Assembly (NCBI RefSeq): GCF_002007115.1
Contig: NZ_MVAD01000002.1
Location: 620,001 to 684,000 of the forward strand
Direction of reading: 5' to 3'
Length of the DNA stretch: 64,000 nucleotides
DNA from: Massilia sp. KIM
Lineage (GTDB): Bacteria; Pseudomonadota; Gammaproteobacteria; Burkholderiales; Burkholderiaceae_D
Part shown: one piece after another, positions 16,913-25,261 of the stretch
Numbering within the stretch: the first letter of the stretch is position 1
Layout: each line of letters begins with the position of its first letter
Made by a program: the position numbers and the translations under genes
Notes under the pieces: model-generated
What the model saw: the letters and a program-made list of their open reading frames with translations, nothing else
Told to the model about the DNA's origin: nothing
Database searches by the model: none

Positions 16913-18094
16913 GTGGAACTTTTGCTTTACCGCTGGAGTACGCTCGCCCAACTGGTCTCGGACGCCATGATCATGGTGTTCCTGATGGTCCTGTACCGCT
17001 CGGTCGGACGTCCCGAACTTCGTCCGCACGTGCTGGCCTGGTCCGCCAACTTCCTGGCGCTCTCGATCACGGTCTGCTACTGGTTCTTCCGCCCCGAGCA
17101 TCTCTGGCAGCGCAAGCTGATCGCCACCTTCTACGTCGGCCTCAAGATGGCCTTCGCCTGCCTGCTGGTGATCGGCGTGCTGGCCTTCGCCGGCCGCATC
17201 GTGCGGCGCCGGCATACCGCACTGGTGCTGCTGGGCTGCCTGGGCTACGGCGTGTTCGTGGCCGCCGTCTACCGCTCGATCAACGAGCTGGGCGTGCTCA
17301 ATGCCGCCGCCTCGGCCTGCATCCTGTGGTGCGCGGTTGCCGTCATCCTGCGCTTGCGCCCGCCCGGCTGGAGCTGGCTGGCGGCCGGCTTCGCGGTGCG
17401 CGCCGGTTTCGCCGTGGTGGAAGCGCTGGCCTACCAGTCGCAACTGGTCGCGATTGAGTGGCTGCCGGCCACGTTCGTCGGCCCCTATCTGGCGGCCCAC
17501 TCGTCCTTCGACGGCGCCGCCGAGTGGATGATCGTGCTCGGCTGCGTGCTTACCATGTACCGCATCATCGCGGCCGAACTGGCGCGCAGCAACGGCGAGA
17601 TCAGCGCCGCCAAGGAGAGGATGCGCGAGCTGGCCGAAAGCGACATGCTGACAGGCCTGGCCAACCGGCGCAGCCTCATGCCGGCGCTGGAGGCGGCGCG
17701 CGGGCAGGGCGCATCGATCCTGTTCTTCGACCTGAACGACTTCAAGCTCATCAACGACCGCCTGGGACATGGGATTGGCGACGAATGCCTGCAGCGCTTC
17801 GCCCGGGTGCTGCGTGCGCACTTCCGCCCCGGCGACACGCTGGTGCGCTATGCGGGCGATGAGTTCATCGTGGTGGCGCCGGGTGCGCGGCCCGAGGACA
17901 TGATGGCGCGCATCGCTGCTGCACGCGCCGAACTGGGCGTCGAGGATGGGGCCACTCCGCCGATCCGCTTTTCCGCCGGCCTGTCGCGCCTGGACGTCGA
18001 CGGCGACGTCGAAGCCGCCATCGCCGCGGCCGACGTGGCGATGTACGCGCAGAAGAAGAGCAAGCCGCGCCTGGACGAGGCAGTGCTGCGCTGA
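16913..18094 (+). CDS. Membrane diguanylate cyclase with AGDEF active site
   Basis: A 393-residue protein with about seven hydrophobic helices in the first 220 residues, similar to MHYT/MASE-like sensing regions, followed by a GGDEF domain starting at DMLTGLANRRSL. The substrate and metal segment FFDLNDFKLINDRLGHGIGDE is intact. The signature is RYAGDEF; the A-for-G variant is tolerated in some active cyclases. An RxxD inhibitory site (RPGD) lies five residues before it, so product inhibition is likely. The start is GTG. It probably makes cyclic di-GMP in response to an unknown membrane signal. Confidence 0.88.
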   Translation: MELLLYRWSTLAQLVSDAMIMVFLMVLYRSVGRPELRPHVLAWSANFLALSITVCYWFFRPEHLWQRKLIATFYVGLKMAFACLLVIGVLAFAGRIVRRRHTALVLLGCLGYGVFVAAVYRSINELGVLNAAASACILWCAVAVILRLRPPGWSWLAAGFAVRAGFAVVEALAYQSQLVAIEWLPATFVGPYLAAHSSFDGAAEWMIVLGCVLTMYRIIAAELARSNGEISAAKERMRELAESDMLTGLANRRSLMPALEAARGQGASILFFDLNDFKLINDRLGHGIGDECLQRFARVLRAHFRPGDTLVRYAGDEFIVVAPGARPEDMMARIAAARAELGVEDGATPPIRFSAGLSRLDVDGDVEAAIAAADVAMYAQKKSKPRLDEAVLR

Positions 18095-18097
18095 GGC

Positions 18098-18565
18098 TCA
18101 GCGGGGGGGCGCCTGTTCGCGGGTCCAGATATAGATGCCGCCGTCCGCCATCAGGCTCATCGACATTTGCCCTCCTTGCACCCTGTAGGACCGGACCCAG
18201 GCCATGTCGCGCGCGATGCGCGTATCGAGCGATCCGGGCGGGCACATCGCGCGCGTCATGCCGAGATTGCCGAAAGCGAGGCCGCCGCGGCCAGGCTCGG
18301 ATGGCGTGGCCGTGTAACTCGCCATGCCGCGATTGCAATCGAGCTGGAAGGCGGCGCGGCCGTCCGCCCCGAAACGCAGGGTGTAGCTTCGATCCGGCTC
18401 TGGCCGCGTGGTGCCCTGCTCGTCGCTCATCGACTGGATTTCCTTGAGGCGCCAGCTGCTGTCCGCCAGGCCGTCATCGATTGCCCTGGCCGGCGTGGGC
18501 CCTTGCGCCGCGCAGCCGGCCAACAGTGCCGCACCTGCGGCGGCAAGCATCGTTCTCATGTTCAT
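18098..18565 (-). CDS. META-domain lipoprotein (HslJ-like)
   Basis: A 155-residue envelope lipoprotein. The signal peptide ends in the lipobox LAGC, followed by a META domain: SSWRLKEIQ at the start, then LRFGADGRAAFQLDCNRGMASYT and TRAMCPPGS, the usual pattern of HslJ-type proteins. I use the ATG (MNMRTML) behind GAGGAGG. It is convergent with the diguanylate cyclase, with a three-base gap. The function of META lipoproteins is poorly defined; stress resistance is the usual suggestion. Confidence 0.82.
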   Translation of the reverse strand: MNMRTMLAAAGAALLAGCAAQGPTPARAIDDGLADSSWRLKEIQSMSDEQGTTRPEPDRSYTLRFGADGRAAFQLDCNRGMASYTATPSEPGRGGLAFGNLGMTRAMCPPGSLDTRIARDMAWVRSYRVQGGQMSMSLMADGGIYIWTREQAPPR

Positions 18566-18810
18566 GCATCCTCCTCGTGCGTCGCTGGCGGCGCTACGCG
18601 GGCATGCCGGTGCAGCGCCGCCGTACTCCAGCATACGCCATGGAGGGCGGGCGAAACGGGCCTGTCCCGTTATTGTTTCTTCTTACATTGGTGATACCCG
18701 ACTGGTCGTCGGTGCATGTTACATTCACCGCCAGCGGCATGCGGCGCGGACATCCGCGGATGACAGGCGCCGGTGCGGCAAGCCCTGTTCACCTCGCCGG
18801 GGAGACCACG

Positions 18811-19341
18811 ATGAAAACCATGACCCTGCTTGCCCTCGTCCTTTGCGCCGGAGTCGTCCACGCCCAGCAGTACGAGCGGGATCGGCCGCGCGCCGACAGC
18901 TTCGACGACCGGCGCGGCGACGACCGCGACCGGGGCGAAGACCTCCAGCTGGTCTGCTACGGCCAGGCCGAGAAGATCGTCGCCGAGAGCCGCACCGGCT
19001 ACCAGTGGAACCAGGAAAAGCACCGCTATGAGCCGAAGTCGGAGCTCACCACGGGCAAGAGCGATTTCGACAGCGCGCTCAACGTGTCCATCCATGATGA
19101 CCGCGGCCGCATCCGTATTCCGCGCCAGCTGATTCCGCCCATGAACTCGGGCGGGAGCGACGGCTGGTGGGACATCGAAGACCTGATCGTCGGCCACAAC
19201 GAGATCCGGGGACGCTTCCGCCTGAATGCCCTGAACCGGCCGACCATCATGATCGACCGCCGTAACGGCACCATCGTGGTCGACGGCATGATCAAGTTCA
19301 ACGGCAGGTGCGACCAGGACAGCGGCCACCGGCGCTTCTGA
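18811..19341 (+). CDS. Secreted protein of unknown function
   Basis: A 176-residue product with a clear signal peptide (MKTMTLLALVLCAGVVHA), then an Asp/Arg-rich stretch (DRRGDDRDRGED) and a globular part with QLVCYGQAEKIVAESRTGYQW and GRFRLNALNRPTIMIDRR. Two cysteines could form a disulfide. A purine-rich GGGGAGA precedes the chosen ATG; in-frame codons further upstream run back into the META gene region and have no signal peptide. I do not recognise the family. Confidence 0.75.
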   Translation: MKTMTLLALVLCAGVVHAQQYERDRPRADSFDDRRGDDRDRGEDLQLVCYGQAEKIVAESRTGYQWNQEKHRYEPKSELTTGKSDFDSALNVSIHDDRGRIRIPRQLIPPMNSGGSDGWWDIEDLIVGHNEIRGRFRLNALNRPTIMIDRRNGTIVVDGMIKFNGRCDQDSGHRRF

Positions 19342-19385
19342 GCGCCGGCCCGGAACCGCGCCTGGACCATGCTCGTGGGATCGCC

Positions 19386-20417
19386 TCAGCGCGCTCCGCT
19401 CAGGACGGTCAGCCGCTGGCCCACCGATCCGGCCGACAAGGAAGCCTGGGTGACCAGGAGCGTGGTGCCGGGCGTCAGCAGCGGCGCCACGCGCGCGTAG
19501 AAGTCGGGCGCGATCCGGACCAGGTTGCGGGTGGCCTCGTCCAGCACGCGGCCCTGCTCGTCCTCGTGGCCAGAGACGCCGGCATAGATCCAGACCGGTT
19601 CGCCGTCCTTGCCGCTGCCCAGCATCAGCACATGGGTGCTGTCGTCGGAGGAGGTGTTAATGGCCTGGCCGCGACCGATCTCGATTCCATTGCGCAGCAC
19701 CGATACCGCCTGGTCGCTGCGCGACATGACGATCGTGACGGGACCCGCGGGCGAACGCGCGGGCTCCCAGAATTCGGCTTGTGGCGCCGCGGCGGCCGCC
19801 TCCGCCTCCGCCTCCGCGTCCCGCGCCAGCGCCGGCGCCAGCACCTCTCCGCCGCCGGTGGCGACCGGATGGGCGGCGTCGCCGGCGATCACCACGGTGG
19901 TGGCATGGCTGGTGGCCTCGAACAGCGCCCTGGCGAAAGCGAAGGGTAGGTGCACGCAGCCATGGCTTTCGGGGTAGCCGGGAAGGCCGCCGGCGTGCAG
20001 GGCGACGCCGTCCCAGGTCAGGCGCTGCTGGAAGGGCATGGGGGCATTGTTGTAGGTGCTGGAGCGATGCCTGGCGTCCTTCTGCAGGATGGTGAAGACG
20101 CCGGTCGGGGTTTCATGCCCCGGCTTGCCGGTCGAGACCGTGCTCACGCCGATGCGCACCCCGTTGCGGTAGACCGTGGCGCGCTGGGTCGAGAGATCGA
20201 CGAAGACCAGCATCGGGCCGCGGGGCGCGATCTGTGGCGCCCATAGCCACTGGCCCGGCTTGAGGCGCTCCGCCTGGCGCGCCAGCTCCACGGCGGAAGA
20301 GGTTTTGGCGCCCTGTGCGGCGGCCGGGCCGGCGGCGAGGCTGGCGGCGAGGCCCGCGGTGAGAAGCAGCCATCCGGGATGCATGAAGCGTCGCGCTGTT
20401 GTCGTCGAGGCGTGCAT
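19386..20417 (-). CDS. L,D-transpeptidase (YkuD family) with degenerate second domain
   Basis: A 343-residue periplasmic enzyme of peptidoglycan cross-linking or lipoprotein attachment. After an Arg-containing signal peptide, the catalytic YkuD domain runs from GPMLVFVDLSTQRATVYRNG to the active-site motif HAGGLPGYPESHGCVHLP, with the nucleophilic Cys and its His. The C-terminal half starts again with GPVTIVMSRSDQAVSVLRNG, strikingly like the first, but has no SHGC motif, so it seems a decayed duplicate. The start is chosen by the signal peptide; MHPGW eleven codons later is an alternative. Divergent from the next gene. Confidence 0.87.
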   Translation of the reverse strand: MHASTTTARRFMHPGWLLLTAGLAASLAAGPAAAQGAKTSSAVELARQAERLKPGQWLWAPQIAPRGPMLVFVDLSTQRATVYRNGVRIGVSTVSTGKPGHETPTGVFTILQKDARHRSSTYNNAPMPFQQRLTWDGVALHAGGLPGYPESHGCVHLPFAFARALFEATSHATTVVIAGDAAHPVATGGGEVLAPALARDAEAEAEAAAAAPQAEFWEPARSPAGPVTIVMSRSDQAVSVLRNGIEIGRGQAINTSSDDSTHVLMLGSGKDGEPVWIYAGVSGHEDEQGRVLDEATRNLVRIAPDFYARVAPLLTPGTTLLVTQASLSAGSVGQRLTVLSGAR

Positions 20418-20500
20418 GGGGGGGCAGGTGTCGTGGTGGAGGCTTAAGTGTATGATCAAATGGCGCCGCGAGAAAGACGGCCACACCTGAAAGGAACAGC

Positions 20501-20902
20501 ATGAGAACCGCAAGCATGATCGCCGCCTTCCTGGTTGCGTACCTGGCCGGCGGCGCGGCGGCGCAGGCCGCGGACAAGATCGCCGAGCACAGGATCACGC
20601 TGCCCGCGGCGGGCAAGGACGCCGTCTACAAGGGCACGGTCCAGGGCTACGGCACGGCCGACTACGTGTTCATTGCGCCTGCCGGTCGTCCGCTCACGAT
20701 CGGCTTCACCTCGGCCAATCCCTCGGCCTATTTCAACCTGCTCCAGGATGGCAGGGATGAGGCCCTGCACATCGGCTCGATCAAGGGCGGCCGCTACGAG
20801 GGCGAACTGGCGCAGCAGGGCAGCTACCGGGTGCGCGTCTACCTGATGCGCAACGCCGCGCGCAAGAACGTCAAGGCCTCCTACCAGCTGACGCTGCGGT
20901 GA
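20501..20902 (+). CDS. Secreted PliG-like protein (g-type lysozyme inhibitor family)
   Basis: A 133-residue periplasmic protein with a signal peptide ending in AAAQAAD. The body has YKGTVQGYGTADYVFIAPAG and YRVRVYLMRNAARKN, matching the pattern of inhibitors of g-type lysozyme (PliG), including the Arg-rich loop near the C-terminus. Similar proteins are sometimes labelled DNA breaking-rejoining proteins, a name without functional basis. GAAAGGAACAGC precedes the ATG. Its TGA overlaps the GTG of the MscS gene, so the two are translationally coupled. An envelope-protective role is inference. Confidence 0.65.
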   Translation: MRTASMIAAFLVAYLAGGAAAQAADKIAEHRITLPAAGKDAVYKGTVQGYGTADYVFIAPAGRPLTIGFTSANPSAYFNLLQDGRDEALHIGSIKGGRYEGELAQQGSYRVRVYLMRNAARKNVKASYQLTLR

Positions 20903-22536
20903 GTCCCTTGTCCGTCTTCCTGCGCCTGGCGGCGGCGCTGTTGCTGCTGGCGGCGTTCGGGGCCCGGCCGGCGCTGGGCCAGACCGCGCTGGTCAAGGAG
21001 CCAGCGGCCGCGGCCGGGCCGGCAAGCGCCACCCTGGCGCTCGGCAGCCGCGCGGTGTTCGTGTTCCGCGCGCCGCTCAGCGGCTACACGCCGCAGGACC
21101 GTGCCGACGCCGCCGAGCGCCGCCTCGAGCGCGCGCTGGCGCGCAATGGCCCGCACCAGCCGACCATCCGCTCCATCCCCGAGGGCACCCAGGTGTTGCT
21201 GGACGGAGCGCTGCTGTTCCTGGTCACACCAGGCGACGTCAACACCCTGGCTGGCGACACCACCGAATTGCTGGCCCAGGAAAGCGCCGCTGAACTGGCC
21301 AAGGCGCTGCGCGAGCGGCGCGAGCAGCGCAGCCCGCGCTACCTCGCGCAGTCCCTGGCCGTTTGCCTGCTCGCCACCGGCGCGCTGGTGCTGGCCTTGC
21401 GCCTGCTCGGGGCGATCCGGCGCCGCATCCGTCGCCGGCTGGAGGTCGTGCTGGCGCGGCGCCTCGAACAGGTCAGGCTGCGCAACGTCCGCGTGCTGGA
21501 CGCCGAACACCTGATCCGCTTCGCGAGCCGCGCATCGGACCTGCTGGCCTGGGCGCTCGGCCTGCTGGCGGCCTACGTCTGGCTGGCCTTCGTCCTGTCC
21601 CGCATCCCTTTGGCCCGCACCTGGGGAGAACGCCTGCAAGGCTTGCTGCTGGACACCGCCGCCGCCGTCGCCACCAGCATCGCGCACGCCATCCCCGGCC
21701 TGCTCGTGGTCGTGCTGATCGTGGCGCTGGCCAGGCTGGCGACGCTGACCCTGGCCTCGGTGTCGCGCCGTGTCGAGAGCGGCGAACTGCACCTCGGCTG
21801 GCTCGACCGCGACACGGCGGTGCCGACGCGGCGCCTGGCGTCCGTGCTGATCTGGCTGTTCGCGCTGGCAATGGCCTATCCCTACCTGCCCGGCTCGCAC
21901 ACCGCGGCTTTCCAGGGTGTCACCGTGCTGGCCGGCCTGATGGTGTCGATCGGCGCCTCCAGCATCGTGGGGCAGGGAGCGGCCGGCCTGATCCTGATGT
22001 ATACGCGTTCGCTGCGCAAGGGCGACTATGTCGGCATCGGCGATGTCCAGGGCACGGTGGTGGAACCAGGCGTATTCGAAACCCGCTTGCGCACCGGCCT
22101 GGGGGTGGACGTGGCGATGCCGAACTCCTGGATCCTTTCGAATACCATCCGCAACTACTCGCGCGCAGTCCCGGGCGCTTACGTGTTCGACACCACGGTG
22201 ACCATCGGCTACGACACTCCCTGGCGCCAGGTGCATGCGATGCTCGAGGAAGCCGCGCGCGCGACCGAAGGCGTGGCCGCCGACCCGCGGCCTTATGTGG
22301 TGCAGACCGCGCTGTCCGACTTCTACATCGAGTACAAGCTGGTGGGTTGTTCGGCCCTGAGCACGCCGCGCAACCGCGCCGAGCTGCTCACCAACCTGCA
22401 CCAGAACATCCTCGACGTCTTCAACCGGCATGGCGTGCAGATCATGTCGCCGCATTTCATGCAGGAGCCGCTCCATCCGCACGTGGTGCCGCCGGAACAA
22501 TGGGCGCCCGAGGGCGCGCGGCGCGAGGGCGCCTAG
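20899..22536 (+). CDS. MscS-family mechanosensitive channel
   Basis: A 545-residue membrane protein. It has a signal-like N-terminal helix, a periplasmic region of about 150 residues, then several transmembrane helices. The pore-lining/MscS signature region contains VSIGASSIVGQGAAGLILMY, followed by the cytoplasmic beta domain (KGDYVGIGDVQGTVVEPGVF). The start is GTG in a GTGA overlap with the upstream gene. It probably releases solutes on osmotic downshock. The long N-terminal extension differs from the 286-residue E. coli MscS and resembles larger proteobacterial members. Confidence 0.88.
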   Translation: MSPLSVFLRLAAALLLLAAFGARPALGQTALVKEPAAAAGPASATLALGSRAVFVFRAPLSGYTPQDRADAAERRLERALARNGPHQPTIRSIPEGTQVLLDGALLFLVTPGDVNTLAGDTTELLAQESAAELAKALRERREQRSPRYLAQSLAVCLLATGALVLALRLLGAIRRRIRRRLEVVLARRLEQVRLRNVRVLDAEHLIRFASRASDLLAWALGLLAAYVWLAFVLSRIPLARTWGERLQGLLLDTAAAVATSIAHAIPGLLVVVLIVALARLATLTLASVSRRVESGELHLGWLDRDTAVPTRRLASVLIWLFALAMAYPYLPGSHTAAFQGVTVLAGLMVSIGASSIVGQGAAGLILMYTRSLRKGDYVGIGDVQGTVVEPGVFETRLRTGLGVDVAMPNSWILSNTIRNYSRAVPGAYVFDTTVTIGYDTPWRQVHAMLEEAARATEGVAADPRPYVVQTALSDFYIEYKLVGCSALSTPRNRAELLTNLHQNILDVFNRHGVQIMSPHFMQEPLHPHVVPPEQWAPEGARREGA

Positions 22537-22552
22537 CGCGGCCTGGCGCGGG

Positions 22553-23440
22553 TCAGGACTCGCGCAGGGCCAGCGCGCCACGTCGCAGCCAGCCGCGCAC
22601 GATGTCGAACTCCCAGGCGCGTTCGGCGCGAACCAGTCCCGGCAGCTCCGGCTGTTCCCAGCGCACCTTCGCACGGCCCTGCAGTTGCAGCAGGTCGCCG
22701 CTCGCGAAGTCCAGCAGCAGCAGCGCGGCGCGCGGCTCCAGCAGCAGATTCCCCAGGGTGTTGAAGTAGCGGTTGCCCGCGTAGTCGGGCACCGTGATCA
22801 CGTTCCCCTCCAGGCGCAAAAAACCGGCCTCGCCGCCACGGTGCGACACGTCCAGTCCGCGCCCCCGGTCCGAGGCGGCGTCGCCGCTCGAGCTGGCGAC
22901 GAACATGGTCTCGCAGGCGGCCACCAGAGCCCTTGCCCGCGGCGGCAGCTCGGCGCCGAAGCTGTCGACCGTTGCGGGCTGGGGCGTGACCCGTTCGAGC
23001 TGGCGCACCCGGATGTATTTCGGACAGTTGCCGAAGGATTGATCGACCTGGACCAGCACCCGCCCGCCGTCCGCCGGCGCGATGCGGCCGTTGGCGCGGT
23101 TGCGCCGCCGCGTCGACAGGTCGATCCCCAGCAGGCCGATTTCCGCGCCCTCGACCAGGAAGGCCCGCGCCGGATCGTCCGGATCGGGCACGGCGTCCAG
23201 CAGCAGCCTGTCCGGGCTGGGCGAGGAAGCGAAACCCGGCGCGCCCTGGAGCAAGGTCGCGATCGGCCAGCCCTCGGCATCCGGCAGGGCGACGGCGACG
23301 AAGGGCAGCAGCGGGAAGAATTCGCGGTGCTGCTCGGGCATCCGGCTGCGGATCGGCGCGCCGGCCGGGCCGCCGCCGGCGCGCTCCTGGGCCAGCAGCT
23401 CGCCGGCATGGAAGGGTTCGGGAATGCGGTGTTCGATCAT
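22553..23440 (-). CDS. Pyridoxamine 5'-phosphate oxidase family protein
   Basis: A 295-residue protein with a split-barrel flavin-binding fold. Segments FLVEGAEIGLLGIDLSTRRRNR and GGEAGFLRLEGN fit the PNPOx-like family that is often annotated only as flavin-nucleotide-binding. QSFGNCPKYIRVRQL is a typical conserved motif of the long members. Its ATG overlaps the stop of the glutathione S-transferase gene (ATGA), so the two form an operon. The substrate is unknown; a redox or detoxification role is inferred from the partner. Confidence 0.8.
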   Translation of the reverse strand: MIEHRIPEPFHAGELLAQERAGGGPAGAPIRSRMPEQHREFFPLLPFVAVALPDAEGWPIATLLQGAPGFASSPSPDRLLLDAVPDPDDPARAFLVEGAEIGLLGIDLSTRRRNRANGRIAPADGGRVLVQVDQSFGNCPKYIRVRQLERVTPQPATVDSFGAELPPRARALVAACETMFVASSSGDAASDRGRGLDVSHRGGEAGFLRLEGNVITVPDYAGNRYFNTLGNLLLEPRAALLLLDFASGDLLQLQGRAKVRWEQPELPGLVRAERAWEFDIVRGWLRRGALALRES

Positions 23441-24051
23441 GATCGGCTCTCCGGCATCGGGACGAAGCCCGGCAGGGCGCGCACGCGCGCGATCCAGGCG
23501 CCGACCTGGGGATAGGGCTCCAGCGCGATGCCGCCTTCCGGGGCGTGCGCGATATAGGCGTAGCAGGCCACGTCGGCCAGGGTCGGCGCGTCGCCCGCGA
23601 GGAAGGGCTGCCGCGCCAGGACCTCTTCCATCAAGCCGAGCGCCTTGTCCGCCAGTTGCTGCATCGGGGCGAGCGGTATGCCGGGGTCGCCCCAGAGCGC
23701 CGTGGCGCGCGCGCGCGCCGCGCCGAAGGCGATCTCGCCGGCCGCCAGCGACAGCCAGCGCTGCACCCTGGCTGCTCCGACCGGATCGTCCGGCAGCCAG
23801 GCGCTGCCCGGCGCGTAGCGGCGCGCCAGGTAGACCAGGATGGCGTTGCTGTCGGCGAGCACCAGTTCGCCGTCCTGCAGCACCGGGATCTGGCCCAGGG
23901 GATTCAGGCGCAGGAACTTCGGCGTCTTGCGCTGTGCGGCCGGCATGTCGATGCGGCGGTAGGGCAGTCCGAGCAGGTTCAGGAACAGCTCCACGCGGTG
24001 CGTGTGGCCGGACAGGGCGGTGCCGTACAGGATCAGGGTCGGAGTGCTCAT
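23437..24051 (-). CDS. Glutathione S-transferase
   Basis: A 204-residue cytosolic GST. The N-terminal thioredoxin-like domain includes LILYGTALSGHTHRVELFLNL and the glutathione-binding segments NPLGQIPVL and LADSNAILVYLA; the C-terminal helical domain has FLAGDAPTLADVACYAYI. I use MSTPTLILYG because it is the family start; upstream in-frame codons run into the divergent regulator. Translationally coupled to the PNPOx-family gene and divergent from a LysR regulator, which probably controls it. Confidence 0.9.
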   Translation of the reverse strand: MSTPTLILYGTALSGHTHRVELFLNLLGLPYRRIDMPAAQRKTPKFLRLNPLGQIPVLQDGELVLADSNAILVYLARRYAPGSAWLPDDPVGAARVQRWLSLAAGEIAFGAARARATALWGDPGIPLAPMQQLADKALGLMEEVLARQPFLAGDAPTLADVACYAYIAHAPEGGIALEPYPQVGAWIARVRALPGFVPMPESRS

Positions 24052-24107
24052 GGCAGGCGGGAGATGAGTTGGTATCGCCCTCATCCTAAGACCGGCCGAA
24101 GCTTTCG

Positions 24108-24135
24108 GGAATAACGCATAATGGCAATTCATTCC
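24108..24135. promoter_or_regulatory. Possible LysR-type operator between GST and regulator
   Basis: The short divergent intergenic region holds GGAAT and ATTCC arms separated by 18 AT-rich bases. It is a candidate binding region for the adjacent LysR protein, which usually binds such divergent spacers. The match is short and the call tentative. Confidence 0.3.
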
Positions 24136-24157
24136 ACCGCAATCTGCAATAATCCCC

Positions 24158-25057
24158 ATGGACCGCCTGGACGAGCTGCACGTATTCCTTGCCATTTTCG
24201 ACACCGGCGGCATGGCCGCGGCCGCGCGCAAGCTGCGGCGTTCGCCCGCCAGCGTCACCCGCAGCCTGGCGGCGCTGGAAGAAAGGGTGGGCATGCGGCT
24301 GTTCGAGCGCAGCACGCGCAGCCTGGCCGCCACCAATGAGGGGCACGGCCTGGCGCTGCATGCGCGCCGCCTGCTGGCCGACTACGACGCGGCGATCGGC
24401 ACCGTGGAGGGCGCGCCGCCGCGCGGCCTGCTGCGCATCACCGCGCCGACCGTCTTTGGCCGCCGCCACGTCACCGAGGTGGTGACGGCATTCCTGGCCC
24501 GCCACCCGGATATCCAGGTCGACCTGGTGCTGGCCGACCGCAACATGGACCTGATCGAAAACGGCGTCGACCTCGCGCTGCGCATCGGCAGGCTGGAGAG
24601 CTCGGGCTTGGTGGCGCGCCAGCTGGGCGTCGTGCGGCGCGTGACCGTGGCCAGCCCCGACTACCTGGCGCGGCGCGGCGCGCCGGCGACGCCGGAAGAG
24701 CTGGTGCAGCACGAACTGATCCTCGGCACCGCCGTGCGCGGCCTGGCCCAATGGACCTTCCGCAGCGGAGAACGCGAACATATCGTGCGCTTCGGGCCGC
24801 GGCTGCAGGTGAACGATGCGGAGGGCGTGCTGAATGCGGCGCGCGCCGGTTTCGGCATCGCGCGGGTGCTTTCCTACCAGGCGGCGCCCATGCTTGCCAG
24901 CGGCGCGCTCGAGCGCCTACTGCCCGGGTACGAGCCGGAGCCGGTCCCGGTCAACCTGGTCGTCCCGAGCGCCCGCCAGATGGCGCCGCGCGTGCGCGCT
25001 TTTGTCGATTTTGCACTGGACGAATTCTCCCGCCTGTCGCTGATCCAGCCGAGCTGA
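24158..25057 (+). CDS. LysR-family transcriptional regulator
   Basis: A 299-residue regulator. The winged helix-turn-helix is at the N-terminus (LDELHVFLAIFDTGGMAAAARKLRRSP start region, then SVTRSLAALEERVGMRLF), followed by a periplasmic-binding-like effector domain (LLRITAPTVFGRRHV ... DLALRIGRLESSGLVAR), the usual pattern of the DsdC/AaeR-like subgroup. Length is typical. Its divergent position next to the GST/PNPOx pair suggests it regulates them and itself; the effector is unknown. Confidence 0.9.
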   Translation: MDRLDELHVFLAIFDTGGMAAAARKLRRSPASVTRSLAALEERVGMRLFERSTRSLAATNEGHGLALHARRLLADYDAAIGTVEGAPPRGLLRITAPTVFGRRHVTEVVTAFLARHPDIQVDLVLADRNMDLIENGVDLALRIGRLESSGLVARQLGVVRRVTVASPDYLARRGAPATPEELVQHELILGTAVRGLAQWTFRSGEREHIVRFGPRLQVNDAEGVLNAARAGFGIARVLSYQAAPMLASGALERLLPGYEPEPVPVNLVVPSARQMAPRVRAFVDFALDEFSRLSLIQPS

Positions 25058-25261
25058 GTGCCTGGCGCAGTTGCGCAAACGCTACATTTTTCGGCACATT
25101 CTCTCGTCGGTTGCCGACAAAAGCCGACACATACTCGCACTGAACAAAAAAACTTTCTGTCGTTAAATTTTATCCATCGAGTTCTTTCTCAACTCAACGT
25201 TATATTCATCTGGAATACGACACCGGTCCGCCAAGAGACCGACATCCTGAGAGAGAGCGAC

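Noticed and set aside
25080..25160. Flagellar sigma-28 promoter before the chemoreceptor
   Set aside because: GCCGACA-like -10 elements occur twice, but no TAAA-type -35 element lies at the right distance.
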